DNA from: an uncultured Lachnospiraceae bacterium
Lineage (GTDB): Bacteria; Bacillota; Clostridia; Lachnospirales; Lachnospiraceae
Direction of reading: 5' to 3'
Length of the DNA: 64,000 nt
Assembly (NCBI GenBank): GCA_905233955.1
Contig: CAJOFQ010000001.1
Span: forward strand, 40,343 to 104,342
Shown here piece after piece: positions 34,774 to 44,064 of this stretch. A program made the position numbers and the translations under genes. The notes under the pieces were generated by a model, which saw only the letters and a list, made by a program, of their open reading frames with translations, was not told the origin of the DNA and made no database searches. Within the stretch, counting starts at the first letter, position 1. Every line of letters starts with the position of its first letter.

Positions 34774-35610
34774 ATGAAGGATTTTTCACAGAAAAAGCGA
34801 ATAGTAATAAAAATTGGCTCACATTCTCTGGTACATCCCAGAACGGGACGCATTGATTATATCAAGATGGAGCGCCTTGCAATGGAAGTAGCGGATATCA
34901 AGAACAGAGGGCTTGATGTGTGTCTGGTATCATCAGGAGCTATGGCTGTGGGCAGACAGATCCTAGGAGTATCACAGAAATCCGACAGTCTTCCTGAAAA
35001 TCAGATGCATGCTTCAATTGGACAAGCTCGGCTAATGTCAGTGTATCAGAAATTTTTTACTGAGTACAACATATTATGCGGTCAGGTATTGATGACCAAG
35101 AATACTATGATCGATAATCTATCCAGGAAAAACGCCCAAAATGCTTTTGATAAGCTTTTTGAAGCCGGAGCTATTCCGGTAGTTAATAATAACGACACGG
35201 TTTCGACCTATGAGATTCAATTTGGCGACAATGATACGCTTTCTGCAATAGTAACATCACTGATAGGCGCTGATCTTTTAATAATTTTAACTGATATTGA
35301 CGGATTATATTCGGCTGATCCCAGAGATGATGAAAATGCCCGTTTGATCAGGTATGTTGATCGTATAGATGACAAATTAATGAAGATGGCTTCCGACAGG
35401 CCGGGCAGCAGTGATGGAACCGGTGGCATGCTCACTAAGCTGCGGGCTGCAAGAATAGCAACTGCGGCAGGAGCAGATATGATAATTGCCAGCGGAGCAG
35501 ATGTATCTATACTTCACAGGATTTTTGAGAATAATTATACAGGCACCTTCTTTGAAAGTCATTACGATGAGGATTTCGATCTGATCAGTGTAGCGGAGGA
35601 GGTTTATTGA
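34774..35610 (+). CDS. proB: Glutamate 5-kinase
   Basis: A 278-residue amino-acid kinase that phosphorylates glutamate in the first step of proline synthesis. KIGSHSLVHPRTG, LVSSGAMAVGRQ, NNNDTVSTYEIQFGDNDTL and TDIDGLYSADPRD are the substrate and ATP sites. It lacks the C-terminal PUA domain of the 367-residue E. coli enzyme. ATG 34756 is in frame, but ATG 34774 has TGGAG six bases away and gives a better N terminus. proA is not adjacent; the next gene overlaps by four bases. Confidence 0.92.
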   Translation: MKDFSQKKRIVIKIGSHSLVHPRTGRIDYIKMERLAMEVADIKNRGLDVCLVSSGAMAVGRQILGVSQKSDSLPENQMHASIGQARLMSVYQKFFTEYNILCGQVLMTKNTMIDNLSRKNAQNAFDKLFEAGAIPVVNNNDTVSTYEIQFGDNDTLSAIVTSLIGADLLIILTDIDGLYSADPRDDENARLIRYVDRIDDKLMKMASDRPGSSDGTGGMLTKLRAARIATAAGADMIIASGADVSILHRIFENNYTGTFFESHYDEDFDLISVAEEVY

Positions 35611-36233
35611 TTAAAGATACTTCAACTATAAGAGGCGAGGTCAAAGAATTTCGCAGGTTGATTCAAATCAATTCTAAAAAAATTCTCTACGATGAATATT
35701 CCTCTGCAATCAGACTACAAGTGGTAAATATTTTAGAGTCGTTAACAGATATTAGGTACCTGCTCTGTTATTATCCAACGAAAGAGGAGTTGCCCTTAAT
35801 TCCGCTGTATAAGGATCTGATCAATAAATATTTACTGTTTTTTCCGGTAACCGGAGATACAGATATCGAATTCTATCAAGTCAGGTCACTGGATAATAAA
35901 AGCTTTGCTTCCGGAAGAATGGGTATCATGGAACCAACAGACCGGTCATTGAAATATAATTCAACTAATTTGAAAGATGCTTCAAATACTGAAAATAAGC
36001 CATTTCCAGACACCGCAGCCATTGTTCCGGGGCTGGCTTTTGACAGTATGTCTTTTGGGCGGATTGGTTATGGCGGCGGATACTATGACAGATTTTTAGC
36101 TGATAATTCTGATATAATCAAGATAGGTGCATGCTATGAGGCCCAGATATATGAAAAGCTGCCCCAGAATTCATGGGATGTTCCTATGGATTATTTAGTT
36201 ACGGAACAAAGGACTATCCATAATTCTCACTGA
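35607..36233 (+). CDS. 5-formyltetrahydrofolate cyclo-ligase
   Basis: A 208-residue enzyme that converts 5-formyl- to 5,10-methenyl-tetrahydrofolate with ATP. CYYPTKEELPLIPL (about residue 53) and VPGLAFDSMSFGRIGYGGGY followed by YDRFL (about 137-161) are the family signature. It begins at TTG 35607, which overlaps the proB stop, with GCGGAGGAGG upstream. An insert of about 20 residues around SNLKDASNTENKPFPD is specific to this protein. miaB follows after 31 bases. Confidence 0.9.
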   Translation: MIKDTSTIRGEVKEFRRLIQINSKKILYDEYSSAIRLQVVNILESLTDIRYLLCYYPTKEELPLIPLYKDLINKYLLFFPVTGDTDIEFYQVRSLDNKSFASGRMGIMEPTDRSLKYNSTNLKDASNTENKPFPDTAAIVPGLAFDSMSFGRIGYGGGYYDRFLADNSDIIKIGACYEAQIYEKLPQNSWDVPMDYLVTEQRTIHNSH

Positions 36234-36264
36234 AAAACAGATTTGGAAGGAATTAATCAATACA

Positions 36265-37686
36265 ATGGCGGATAATACTTCATTGAGCCAGACAATTTCA
36301 TCAGAACAGGTACAAGCTTATCTGGATCAGGTCAGGAGCATAGTTCTTGAGCAATCCCAACGATTAAACAGACCCCTTACATTTCATGTAACTACCTTTG
36401 GCTGCCAGATGAATGCAAGGGACTCCGAGAAGCTGGCAGGAATGCTTTTGTCAGCGGGATATCAGCAATCGGACAGCGAAGATGCTGATTTTGTAATCTA
36501 TAATACCTGTACTGTAAGGGAGAATGCGAATAACAAGATCTATGGCAGGTTAGGCTATCTGCATGGCTATAAAAAGAAGAATCCACATATGAAGATAGCG
36601 TTGTGCGGCTGTATGATGCAGGAATCAGTTGTTATTGATAAGCTTAAAAAGAGCTATCCATTTGTAGATCTTATATTTGGGACATTTAATATCTATGAAT
36701 TTCCAAGGCTGCTTTTGACTACATTAGAGTCCGGGGGGATGATTGTAGACATATGGACAGAGCATAAGGAAATAGTGGAGGATTTGCCAAGTGTGCGCAA
36801 ATACCCCTTTAAGTCCGGCGTTAATATAATGTTCGGGTGCAATAATTTCTGTACATATTGTATAGTTCCATATGTCAGGGGAAGGGAAAGGAGCAGAAAG
36901 CCTGAGGATATAATAGGTGAATGCACAAGTCTCGTAGAGGATGGTGTTAAGGAAATAATGCTCCTGGGACAGAATGTCAACTCATACGGAAAGACGCTTC
37001 AACAACCGATGACATTTGCCGAATTATTGCAAAGGATTGCTGAAATTCCGAGACTTAACCGGATCAGGTTTATGACATCGCATCCCAAAGACCTGTCAAC
37101 AGAGCTTATGGATGTTATGGCGGCTTATCCTAATATATGCTCACACTTGCATCTGCCCCTGCAGTCAGGAAGTGATAGAATCCTTGCTGCCATGAACCGG
37201 CATTATACCAGGGAACATTATTTGTCGCTGGTTAATCAGCTTAGGGACAGAATACCTGATATTACCCTGACAACTGATATAATAGTTGGCTTTCCCGGAG
37301 AGAGGGAGGATGATTTTGCTGATACATTAGACATAGTAGAGCGTGTGCAATATGACAGCGCTTTTACATTCCTGTATTCCAAGAGAACCGGAACATCTGC
37401 CGCTTCAATGGATGATCAAGTGGATAAAGAAACCGCAAAAAGACGATTCAACAACCTCTTATCCAGAGTTCAGGAGATTGGAGCCAGACAGAATAACAGA
37501 TTCTTAAATACTGAACAATCCGTCCTGGTGGAGCAGGTGAATGAACAGGACAATTCGCTTGTTACCGGACGAATGATGAATAATTCCCTGGTGCATTTTC
37601 CGGGAAATGAGGGTATGATAGGCAGTGAGATATCAGTCCGATTACTGGAATCAAAGGGATTCTATTATATTGGTGAGCGGGTATGA
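36265..37686 (+). CDS. miaB: tRNA-2-methylthio-N6-dimethylallyladenosine synthase MiaB
   Basis: A 473-residue radical-SAM methylthiotransferase that modifies A37 of tRNAs reading UNN codons. The N-terminal UPF0004 domain binds one cluster through TFGCQMNARDSEKL, YNTCTVRENA and LCGCMMQE; the radical-SAM cluster is held by CNNFCTYCIVPYVRG; the C terminus is a TRAM domain. Length is within the MiaB range, and the sequence is distinct from its paralogue RimO at 58847-60184. It overlaps the NusG-II gene by four bases. Confidence 0.96.
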   Translation: MADNTSLSQTISSEQVQAYLDQVRSIVLEQSQRLNRPLTFHVTTFGCQMNARDSEKLAGMLLSAGYQQSDSEDADFVIYNTCTVRENANNKIYGRLGYLHGYKKKNPHMKIALCGCMMQESVVIDKLKKSYPFVDLIFGTFNIYEFPRLLLTTLESGGMIVDIWTEHKEIVEDLPSVRKYPFKSGVNIMFGCNNFCTYCIVPYVRGRERSRKPEDIIGECTSLVEDGVKEIMLLGQNVNSYGKTLQQPMTFAELLQRIAEIPRLNRIRFMTSHPKDLSTELMDVMAAYPNICSHLHLPLQSGSDRILAAMNRHYTREHYLSLVNQLRDRIPDITLTTDIIVGFPGEREDDFADTLDIVERVQYDSAFTFLYSKRTGTSAASMDDQVDKETAKRRFNNLLSRVQEIGARQNNRFLNTEQSVLVEQVNEQDNSLVTGRMMNNSLVHFPGNEGMIGSEISVRLLESKGFYYIGERV

Positions 37687-38075
37687 AGCAGCCTTTGTCC
37701 GATTACCTTGTTAAAAATGATCTGTTTTTGCTGCTTGCCATGCTTATAATGATGATTCTGGCTGTAGTGGCCGAAGTCTTTTTGTCAATGAATCATGGTT
37801 CAACTGTTATAATAACTGTTGATGGCAAGGAATACGGACAATATGATCTGTCTATAGATCAGCAAATTCCTGTTGAAATAGATGGTATTACCTGTAATAC
37901 AGTTAAGATCAAGGATAACGAAGCTTATATGAGCTTTGCATCCTGCCCGGATAAGCTTTGCATGAAGCAGGGGCACATAAAAAGCGATACCCAGTCGATA
38001 GTATGCTTACCTAACAGGGTAATTGTAAGCATTTCCGGACAGGATGACCCCGAGATTGATACCATGACGGATTAA
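37683..38075 (+). CDS. NusG domain II-containing extracytoplasmic protein
   Basis: A 130-residue protein with one N-terminal membrane helix (about residues 13-33) and a compact extracytoplasmic domain. GKEYGQYDLS, ITCNTVKIKDNEAYMSFASCPDKLC-type residues and MKQGHIKSD match the NusG_II family, which keeps a CPDKLC pair of cysteines. The family is found beside Gx transporters, ApbE and electron-transfer genes; its exact role is not settled. The next gene, three bases on, is a Gx-family protein, so the two form a pair. Confidence 0.82.
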   Translation: MKQPLSDYLVKNDLFLLLAMLIMMILAVVAEVFLSMNHGSTVIITVDGKEYGQYDLSIDQQIPVEIDGITCNTVKIKDNEAYMSFASCPDKLCMKQGHIKSDTQSIVCLPNRVIVSISGQDDPEIDTMTD

Positions 38076-38078
38076 TGG

Positions 38079-38663
38079 GTGGCAAAATACCTTTTGACCA
38101 TCATATCATCAAAGATAGATATAGCATGTGACATACATAATAAAATGAATTATACATTTACAAAACGGGTCGCCAAGTGGGGGATTATAACATCTTTAGC
38201 TCTTATATTAAGCTTTATTGAGAGTCTGATCCCTTTTTTCTTTGGAATACCGGGTATGAAGCTTGGGCTTTGTAATATAATTGTTGTGATACTTTTGGAT
38301 ATAGCTTCATGGCAGGAGGCAATAATCGTCAATTTGCTGCGGATCATATTATCCGGATTCATGTTCGGCAATCCCTTCAGCATTATTTACAGCCTGGGCG
38401 GAGCGTTAGTTTCGTTTGCGGTTATGCTGATCCTGTACAAAAGCAGGCTTTTCTCCCTTACAGGTATTAGCATGGCAGGTGGATTTAGCCACAATATGGG
38501 CCAGCTTATGGTATGTGCTGTATTTTTGTCCAGTAAATATGTCTTCTGGTATGCACCCTGGCTTATGGCTGCCGGGATTATTACCGGAACTCTTGTAGGT
38601 ATTTTGTCGGTAGAAATCTTAAAGAGAATAAAAAATATTAATTCTCAAATAGTTGAATCATGA
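38079..38663 (+). CDS. Gx-family (heptaprenyl diphosphate synthase component I-like) membrane protein
   Basis: A 194-residue protein with five or six hydrophobic segments. PFFFGIPGMKLGLCNIIVV and GFSHNMGQL are typical of the family annotated as heptaprenyl diphosphate synthase component I or Gx transporter, related to ECF-type substrate-binding membrane proteins. It is unlikely to synthesise a prenyl chain itself. The start is uncertain: GTG 38079 has no good SD, and ATG 38145 is an in-frame alternative that would drop 22 residues. Pairing with NusG-II suggests a flavin- or quinone-linked redox function. Confidence 0.75.
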   Translation: MAKYLLTIISSKIDIACDIHNKMNYTFTKRVAKWGIITSLALILSFIESLIPFFFGIPGMKLGLCNIIVVILLDIASWQEAIIVNLLRIILSGFMFGNPFSIIYSLGGALVSFAVMLILYKSRLFSLTGISMAGGFSHNMGQLMVCAVFLSSKYVFWYAPWLMAAGIITGTLVGILSVEILKRIKNINSQIVES

Positions 38664-38713
38664 ATCAAAATATCTTTTTTAACCTTTGCATCATTGCATA
38701 GAGTGGGTGAATT

Positions 38714-39307
38714 ATGTATGCGTATATAGAAGGAACAATAGATTCAGTTACGGCGTCACATCTAATACTTGATAACAATGGAATTGGCTATGAGATAATG
38801 ATGCCGCTGTCGGATCTTAACAGGATATCAGGACGCCTGGAGCGTATTCGTGTTTTTACATACTACCATGTATCAGAAAACGGCGTTTTTTTATATGGAT
38901 TTCTGGAAAAGGATGAAAAGGAGCTGTTTTTGCTGCTTTTGTCAGTTAATGGAGTTGGTCCCAAGGCTGCTTTGTCTATACTGGGAACCCTGACTTCTGA
39001 CGAGCTTAGATTTGCAATTGCAGGTGAAGATGTAAAGGCCATTAGCGCTGCAAACGGTATTGGAGCAAAGACCGCAAAGAGGATAATTCTGGATCTTAAG
39101 GACAAGCTGGATTTTGAAGAGATGCTTGATACAACAGGCTCTTCTGGTGCTTCCTCCGAAAGCAGTGTCAGAAATGACGCTATGGCAGCTCTTATGGCAC
39201 TGGGGTATTCATCCTCCGAGGTTATACGAGCCTTTTCTGAAATGGAGATTTCTGATGGCATGACAGTGGAAGCTGTCATAAAAACGGCACTAACTAGACT
39301 GCTGTAA
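38714..39307 (+). CDS. ruvA: Holliday junction DNA helicase subunit RuvA
   Basis: A 197-residue RuvA, the junction-binding tetramer of the RuvABC branch-migration machine. The N-terminal OB fold ([22 protein letters not shown]), helix-hairpin-helix domain ([39 protein letters not shown]) and C-terminal domain that binds RuvB are all present. ATG 38714 has GTGGGTGAATT. ruvB follows at three bases. Confidence 0.96.
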   Translation: MYAYIEGTIDSVTASHLILDNNGIGYEIMMPLSDLNRISGRLERIRVFTYYHVSENGVFLYGFLEKDEKELFLLLLSVNGVGPKAALSILGTLTSDELRFAIAGEDVKAISAANGIGAKTAKRIILDLKDKLDFEEMLDTTGSSGASSESSVRNDAMAALMALGYSSSEVIRAFSEMEISDGMTVEAVIKTALTRLL

Positions 39308-39309
39308 GT

Positions 39310-40308
39310 TTGGATAAAATTATGGATAAACGGGTTATATCAACTGAGCTTTTAACTGAGGATAAGGTTTCGGATTTTTCCCTTAGGCCTAAGACTCTTT
39401 CGGAATATATTGGACAGCAAAAGACCAGGGAGACGCTTTCTATCTACATCAAAGCAGCAAGAGAGCGAAACGAACCACTGGATCATGTGCTGTTTTACGG
39501 GCCTCCCGGCCTTGGCAAGACCACTCTTGCCGGGATCATTGCTAATGAAATGGATGTTCATATCAAGATAACCTCCGGGCCGGCTATTTCAAAGCCCGGA
39601 GAAATGGCTGCCATACTTTCCTCCCTTGGAGAGGGGGATATCCTGTTTGTCGACGAGATCCACAGGTTAAACCGCCAGGTAGAAGAGGTTTTGTATCCGG
39701 CGATGGAGGATTATGCCATTGATATTATGATTGGGAAGGGCCAGCAGGCCAGATCCATCCGCCTTGATCTTCCAAAATTCACCCTGGTAGGCGCTACCAC
39801 AAGGGCAGGACTGCTGTCGGCTCCCTTAAGAGATCGGTTTGGTGTGATACATCATCTGGAGTTTTATTCACCAAAGGAGCTGGCCGTTATAATCAAGCAA
39901 TCTGCCCAAAAGCTGGAGGTGCCAATAGACGAAGCCGGCGCATTTGAAATGGCAAAAAGATCCAGGGGAACCCCAAGACTTGCAAACCGCCTGTTAAAAA
40001 GAGTCCGTGATTATGCCCAGGTTAGGTATAATGGCATGATCACAGAAGATGTTGCAAAAGAAGCGCTGGATCTGTTGGATGTGGATTCGCAAGGATTGGA
40101 CCGGAATGACAGAACTATGATACTTGCCATCATAGACCAGTTTGAAGGTGGCCCGGTGGGGCTTGATACCCTTGCAGCAGCTCTGGGAGAGGATTCCGGC
40201 ACCATTGAGGATGTCTACGAACCATATCTTGTAAAAAACGGTTTTATAAACCGCACTCCAAAGGGCAGGGTTGCTACCAGGGCAGCCTACGAGCATTTTA
40301 ACAGATAG
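39310..40308 (+). CDS. ruvB: Holliday junction DNA helicase subunit RuvB
   Basis: A 332-residue AAA+ motor of branch migration. Walker [11 protein letters not shown] (about 64), Walker B VDEIHRL, sensor [18 protein letters not shown] with the arginine finger region, and the C-terminal winged helix with [17 protein letters not shown] are intact. TTG 39310 directly follows the ruvA stop and would be coupled; ATG 39322 is an alternative start, and neither has a strong SD. Confidence 0.96.
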   Translation: MDKIMDKRVISTELLTEDKVSDFSLRPKTLSEYIGQQKTRETLSIYIKAARERNEPLDHVLFYGPPGLGKTTLAGIIANEMDVHIKITSGPAISKPGEMAAILSSLGEGDILFVDEIHRLNRQVEEVLYPAMEDYAIDIMIGKGQQARSIRLDLPKFTLVGATTRAGLLSAPLRDRFGVIHHLEFYSPKELAVIIKQSAQKLEVPIDEAGAFEMAKRSRGTPRLANRLLKRVRDYAQVRYNGMITEDVAKEALDLLDVDSQGLDRNDRTMILAIIDQFEGGPVGLDTLAAALGEDSGTIEDVYEPYLVKNGFINRTPKGRVATRAAYEHFNR

Positions 40309-40329
40309 GTTTATAAGGCAAAAAAACAG

Positions 40330-40358
40330 TTGTTTTTCTTTTGATGTTCCATTACAAT
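40330..40358 (+). promoter_or_regulatory. Sigma-A promoter for zapA
   Basis: TTGTTT (40330-40335) and TACAAT (40353-40358) with 17 bases between, in the 106-base gap between ruvB and zapA. Confidence 0.45.
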
Positions 40359-40414
40359 AAATGGTGTGCGTTATTGCTCAGTAAATATGGTGTGTGTGGG
40401 GAGGAATTAGTGTA

Positions 40415-40846
40415 ATGTCTGCTAAAAAAAGCGCTGAAGTTCTGATTGGGGGCAGGGTATATACTCTTTCAGGATATGAGGAGGAGGATTACCTTCAGAG
40501 AGTTGCAGCGTATATCAACAATAAGCTGACAGAGTTTAATGAGATGGAAGGTACAGCCTATCTGTCCGCAGATATGCGTAACACACTGATAGAGCTCAAC
40601 ATTGCAGATGATTATTTCAAGGCAAAAGAGACCATAGAGAAGCAGGAAGAGGACATCGAGCGCAAGGACAAGGAGATCTATGATCTCAAGCATGACCTTA
40701 TTTCTGATCAGGTCAAGGTAGAAGAGCTTGAGGAGACCATCTCTAATTTGGAAAGTGAAAAGAAGGAACTGCTCCGCATCAAATCCAAGCTGGAAGCTTC
40801 CTTGGAGGATGCGCTGCTAGGATCCCTGGATTCTAATGACAAATAA
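40415..40846 (+). CDS. zapA: Cell division protein ZapA
   Basis: A 143-residue ZapA that binds and bundles FtsZ at the Z ring. The N-terminal globular domain (VLIGGRVYTLSGYEEEDYLQRVAAYI) and the long C-terminal coiled coil (about 60-130) are typical; the coil is longer than in E. coli. GTG 40394 is in frame, but GGGGAGGAA at 40399-40407 fits ATG 40415. It overlaps the U32 gene by 11 bases. Confidence 0.88.
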   Translation: MSAKKSAEVLIGGRVYTLSGYEEEDYLQRVAAYINNKLTEFNEMEGTAYLSADMRNTLIELNIADDYFKAKETIEKQEEDIERKDKEIYDLKHDLISDQVKVEELEETISNLESEKKELLRIKSKLEASLEDALLGSLDSNDK

Positions 40847-42749
40847 TGACCAAGGTGACAATTCCATAGAGCTTTTAGCTCCTGCCGGCAGCCCCGAAAT
40901 GGCTTATGCGGTTTGTGATGCCGGGGCAGATGCGGTGTATTTTGCCGCAGAGGCCTTTGGAGCCAGAGCCTATGCACCGAATTTTTCTAAAAAAGATGCA
41001 GCAGCAATGCTGGATCATCTTCATTCGAGAGGACGACGGGCTTATCTTGCCATCAATACCCTGTTAAAGAACATCGAGATAGAGCGTAAGCTGTTTGACA
41101 TACTGCGTTTTTACTATGAAGCAGGTGTCGATGCCGTTTTAGTGCAGGATTTTGGGGTGTTGTCTCTAATTGAGAGTTATTTTCCAAAGCTTGATGTGCA
41201 TGCCAGCACCCAGATGAACATATGCAGCGAATACGGTGCAGGATTTTTAAAAAAGCTTGGAGTAAGGCGCCTGGTGCTTGCCAGAGAGCTTTCCCTGTCA
41301 GAGATCAAAGCGATTTCCATGATACCTGACCTGGAAACAGAGGTCTTTATCCATGGCGCTTTATGCGTGTGCTATTCAGGCCAATGTCTTATGTCAAGCT
41401 TTTTAGGGGGTAGAAGCGGCAACAGGGGACGCTGCGCCCAGCCATGCAGGCTGCCCTACGAGGTTTTATCATCAGATAAAAAAAGAATCAAGACTCCTGG
41501 CGCCTATGTTTTAAGCCCCAAGGACCTCTGTGCCATTGAATATATCAAAAGGCTGATCGAAGCAGGGGTCAAGTCCTTTAAGATTGAAGGCAGGATGAAG
41601 CAGGCAGGCTATGCCAAAACTGTTACTGCAGTTTACCGCAAACACATAGACCAGATTCTAGGCGGCGATGGATCAGATGTGGCAATATCCGGACAGGATA
41701 AAAAGCTGCTTTTTGACAGCGGAAGCCGCAGCGGTTTCACCCATGCTTACCTGGACGGGCATTTTAACCCCTCAATGATCAGCATGGAGCGATCCTCTCA
41801 TGTCCGCCAGGAAAATCAAACTCCGAAAATATCTTTATTTGATAATCCGACAGAGGATAATAAGGATTACAATAGATTCCACAGGATATATGACGAAACT
41901 GTTAATCCCTTTAGACCGGTTCTAAATAATACAAAAGTCGCAAAAAGGAAAACAAAACCTCCCAGGCTTTGGATCAGGGTAACTGATGATTTACAGCTAT
42001 CCTGTTGTAAGGATTATGCCCCAAAGGCCGGTCTTATTGTGCCTGTTGAATTAGCAGTAGATAAGAATATAATTCCTGATAACTGGATAATAGCCCTTCC
42101 GGTTGTTATGAGGAGGCGAACCTGCCGGCAGTATTCAAGCTGGATAAGAGAACACCAGACTCTCCAGTACGAGGCCTCATCCTATGACGCCCTGGGATTC
42201 CTTATGGATGAGGGAGTAGAGGCGGATCATATATGCGGTGGCATGCGTCTGTATATGATGTCTGACCGGGCAAAGGAAGCTTTTAGTGATATTGGCATAA
42301 AAACAGGCTTCGTTCCTGTGGAGCTGTCACAAAAGGAGCTGTTACACCGCAATAACAGCCGGGACCGGATGTTTGTTTATGGCAGGGTTCCTCTTATGTA
42401 TATGGCAAATTGTATACACATGAGCTGTAACAACAAATGTACATCAGGCAGATCGCAGGATGAGCTAATTTATTATCTTAGGGACAGGAAGAAAAAGGAG
42501 TTTCCCGTACAGGTTAATTGTGCAAATTGTGTAAATGTAATATACAATGCAGTGTGTACTGATCTTATGGACATATTAGATAAGGTGATGGATGTTAATC
42601 CCATGGGTATTGAGATATCCTTTACTACTGAGAGTCCCAGGCAGATTAAAAAGATATTAAGGCGCTATGATGATATTATAAACGCTGTAAAGCTTACCAG
42701 ACCGCAGACAGCTTTTACACGCGGCCATTTTAATCAATCAATAGAGTAG
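40836..42749 (+). CDS. U32-family peptidase / RNA hydroxylation protein
   Basis: A 637-residue member of peptidase family U32. The core (about 10-300) has LLAPAGSPEMAYAVCDAGAD, the signature ALCVCYSGQCLMSS and GNRGRCAQPCRLPYE with conserved cysteines, and FKIEGRMKQAGY. The rest is the long C-terminal extension of the large subgroup, with a cysteine pair CANCVN. Relatives in E. coli (RlhA, TrhP) hydroxylate 23S rRNA or tRNA, so protease activity should not be assumed. It starts in the 3' end of zapA. Confidence 0.88.
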   Translation: MTNNDQGDNSIELLAPAGSPEMAYAVCDAGADAVYFAAEAFGARAYAPNFSKKDAAAMLDHLHSRGRRAYLAINTLLKNIEIERKLFDILRFYYEAGVDAVLVQDFGVLSLIESYFPKLDVHASTQMNICSEYGAGFLKKLGVRRLVLARELSLSEIKAISMIPDLETEVFIHGALCVCYSGQCLMSSFLGGRSGNRGRCAQPCRLPYEVLSSDKKRIKTPGAYVLSPKDLCAIEYIKRLIEAGVKSFKIEGRMKQAGYAKTVTAVYRKHIDQILGGDGSDVAISGQDKKLLFDSGSRSGFTHAYLDGHFNPSMISMERSSHVRQENQTPKISLFDNPTEDNKDYNRFHRIYDETVNPFRPVLNNTKVAKRKTKPPRLWIRVTDDLQLSCCKDYAPKAGLIVPVELAVDKNIIPDNWIIALPVVMRRRTCRQYSSWIREHQTLQYEASSYDALGFLMDEGVEADHICGGMRLYMMSDRAKEAFSDIGIKTGFVPVELSQKELLHRNNSRDRMFVYGRVPLMYMANCIHMSCNNKCTSGRSQDELIYYLRDRKKKEFPVQVNCANCVNVIYNAVCTDLMDILDKVMDVNPMGIEISFTTESPRQIKKILRRYDDIINAVKLTRPQTAFTRGHFNQSIE

Positions 42750-42753
42750 AAAA

Positions 42754-44064
42754 ATGCTTCACATTATTATATCTGTATCCAGAATTATTCTGGTATTGTT
42801 GCTCGCTTTTTATACATTCTCGTGCTTTGCCGCCTTAAGCAGCAGATTTTCAGAGGATACACAGGACGATTTCTATTTTCAACAGACTGCCTGTATGTAT
42901 CTGTTTTTGCTGATAGCTGACGGTATTCTTTTTTTGCACTCTTTTTCATCCCAAATCATAATAATGACAGCTATGGAGCTGATTTTTTTCATATCCACAG
43001 ATCTGATATACAAGCACATCTATAAGAACGCTTCCATGGCTCTTACTAACAATATGTGTATATTGCTTGCAATTTCATTTATCATACTGACAAGGCTTGA
43101 TATGGATAAAGCCTACAGGCAGCTGGTTCTTGCCGGGATAGGGCTGTTGATCACAGGTTTTATACCATTTCTGGTCAGAAAACTGTTTTTCCTGGACAGA
43201 TTGTCTTACTTCTACGCTGCCATTGGCATAGCCGGACTTTTAATAGTTACCGTTGCAGGCAATACAGCTTACGGAGCGAAGCTGTCTTTGTCCGTAGGTG
43301 GGATATCCTTACAGCCGTCAGAGTTTGTAAAGATCTTTTTTGTATTTTTTGTGGCATCAATGCTGTATAATTCGGGAAATGATCCAAAAAAAATAAAAAT
43401 CACATCTCTAATAGCTGCAATTCATGTAGTAATACTGGTTGCAGCAAGGGATTTAGGAGGAGCAGGCATCTTCCTTATAACCTATCTTATAATGCTCTAC
43501 GCCGCTACACAGAAATTATCATATCTGCTTTTAGGCGGAGTAGTATCAGCCCTGGGTCTGGTTGCGGCATATTATGTTTTTGGGCATGTAAGAAACCGTG
43601 TTATAGCCTGGCTGGATCCTCTTTCTGTGGCTGACAGCGCAGGATATCAGATCATACATTCGCTTTTTGCCATAGGAACAGGCGGGTGGTTTGGAAGCGG
43701 CCTGTATCAGGGAATGCCTGAAAAAATCCCTGTAGTGGAAAAGGATTTTGTATTTTCAGCAATATCAGAGGAATTGGGCGGTGTTTTTGCGCTGTGTATG
43801 ATATTCATATGTATCAGTTGTTTTCTTATGATGTTTAATATTGCAATGCAGATACATGAACCCTTTTACAAGCTGGTAGCCCTGGGGTTGGGATGTGTGT
43901 ACGCTACCCAGACATTTTTTACACTTGGCGGAGTAACCAGATTTATTCCGTCCACGGGAGTTACGCTGCCACTGGTAAGCTACGGTGGAAGCTCTTTAAT
44001 GTCGACAATGATACTTTTTGCCATAATTCAGGGCTTGTATGTTATGAGGGAGACGCGATTATGA
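42754..44064 (+). CDS. FtsW/RodA/SpoVE-family peptidoglycan polymerase
   Basis: A 436-residue SEDS-family glycosyltransferase with about ten to twelve hydrophobic segments that polymerises lipid II into glycan strands. Diagnostic blocks are LSVGGISLQPSEFVKIFFV, NRVIAWLDPLS, GSGLYQGMPEKIPVVEKDFVFS and the C-terminal FIPSTGVTLPLVSYGGSS. It is paired by an ATGA overlap with a class B penicillin-binding protein. Which of FtsW or RodA it replaces cannot be told from sequence; the N-terminal extra helices resemble the FtsW/PbpA-type pair of Actinobacteria and Clostridia. Confidence 0.9.
   Translation: MLHIIISVSRIILVLLLAFYTFSCFAALSSRFSEDTQDDFYFQQTACMYLFLLIADGILFLHSFSSQIIIMTAMELIFFISTDLIYKHIYKNASMALTNNMCILLAISFIILTRLDMDKAYRQLVLAGIGLLITGFIPFLVRKLFFLDRLSYFYAAIGIAGLLIVTVAGNTAYGAKLSLSVGGISLQPSEFVKIFFVFFVASMLYNSGNDPKKIKITSLIAAIHVVILVAARDLGGAGIFLITYLIMLYAATQKLSYLLLGGVVSALGLVAAYYVFGHVRNRVIAWLDPLSVADSAGYQIIHSLFAIGTGGWFGSGLYQGMPEKIPVVEKDFVFSAISEELGGVFALCMIFICISCFLMMFNIAMQIHEPFYKLVALGLGCVYATQTFFTLGGVTRFIPSTGVTLPLVSYGGSSLMSTMILFAIIQGLYVMRETRL

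Noticed and set aside
40836..42749. Secreted protease or collagenase for the U32 gene
   Set aside because: No signal peptide, and characterised relatives act in RNA hydroxylation; family name alone does not show protease activity.
43893..44060. Upstream extension of the penicillin-binding protein frame
   Set aside because: It lies entirely inside the SEDS gene in another frame; ATG 44061 with its own SD and an ATGA overlap is the real start.
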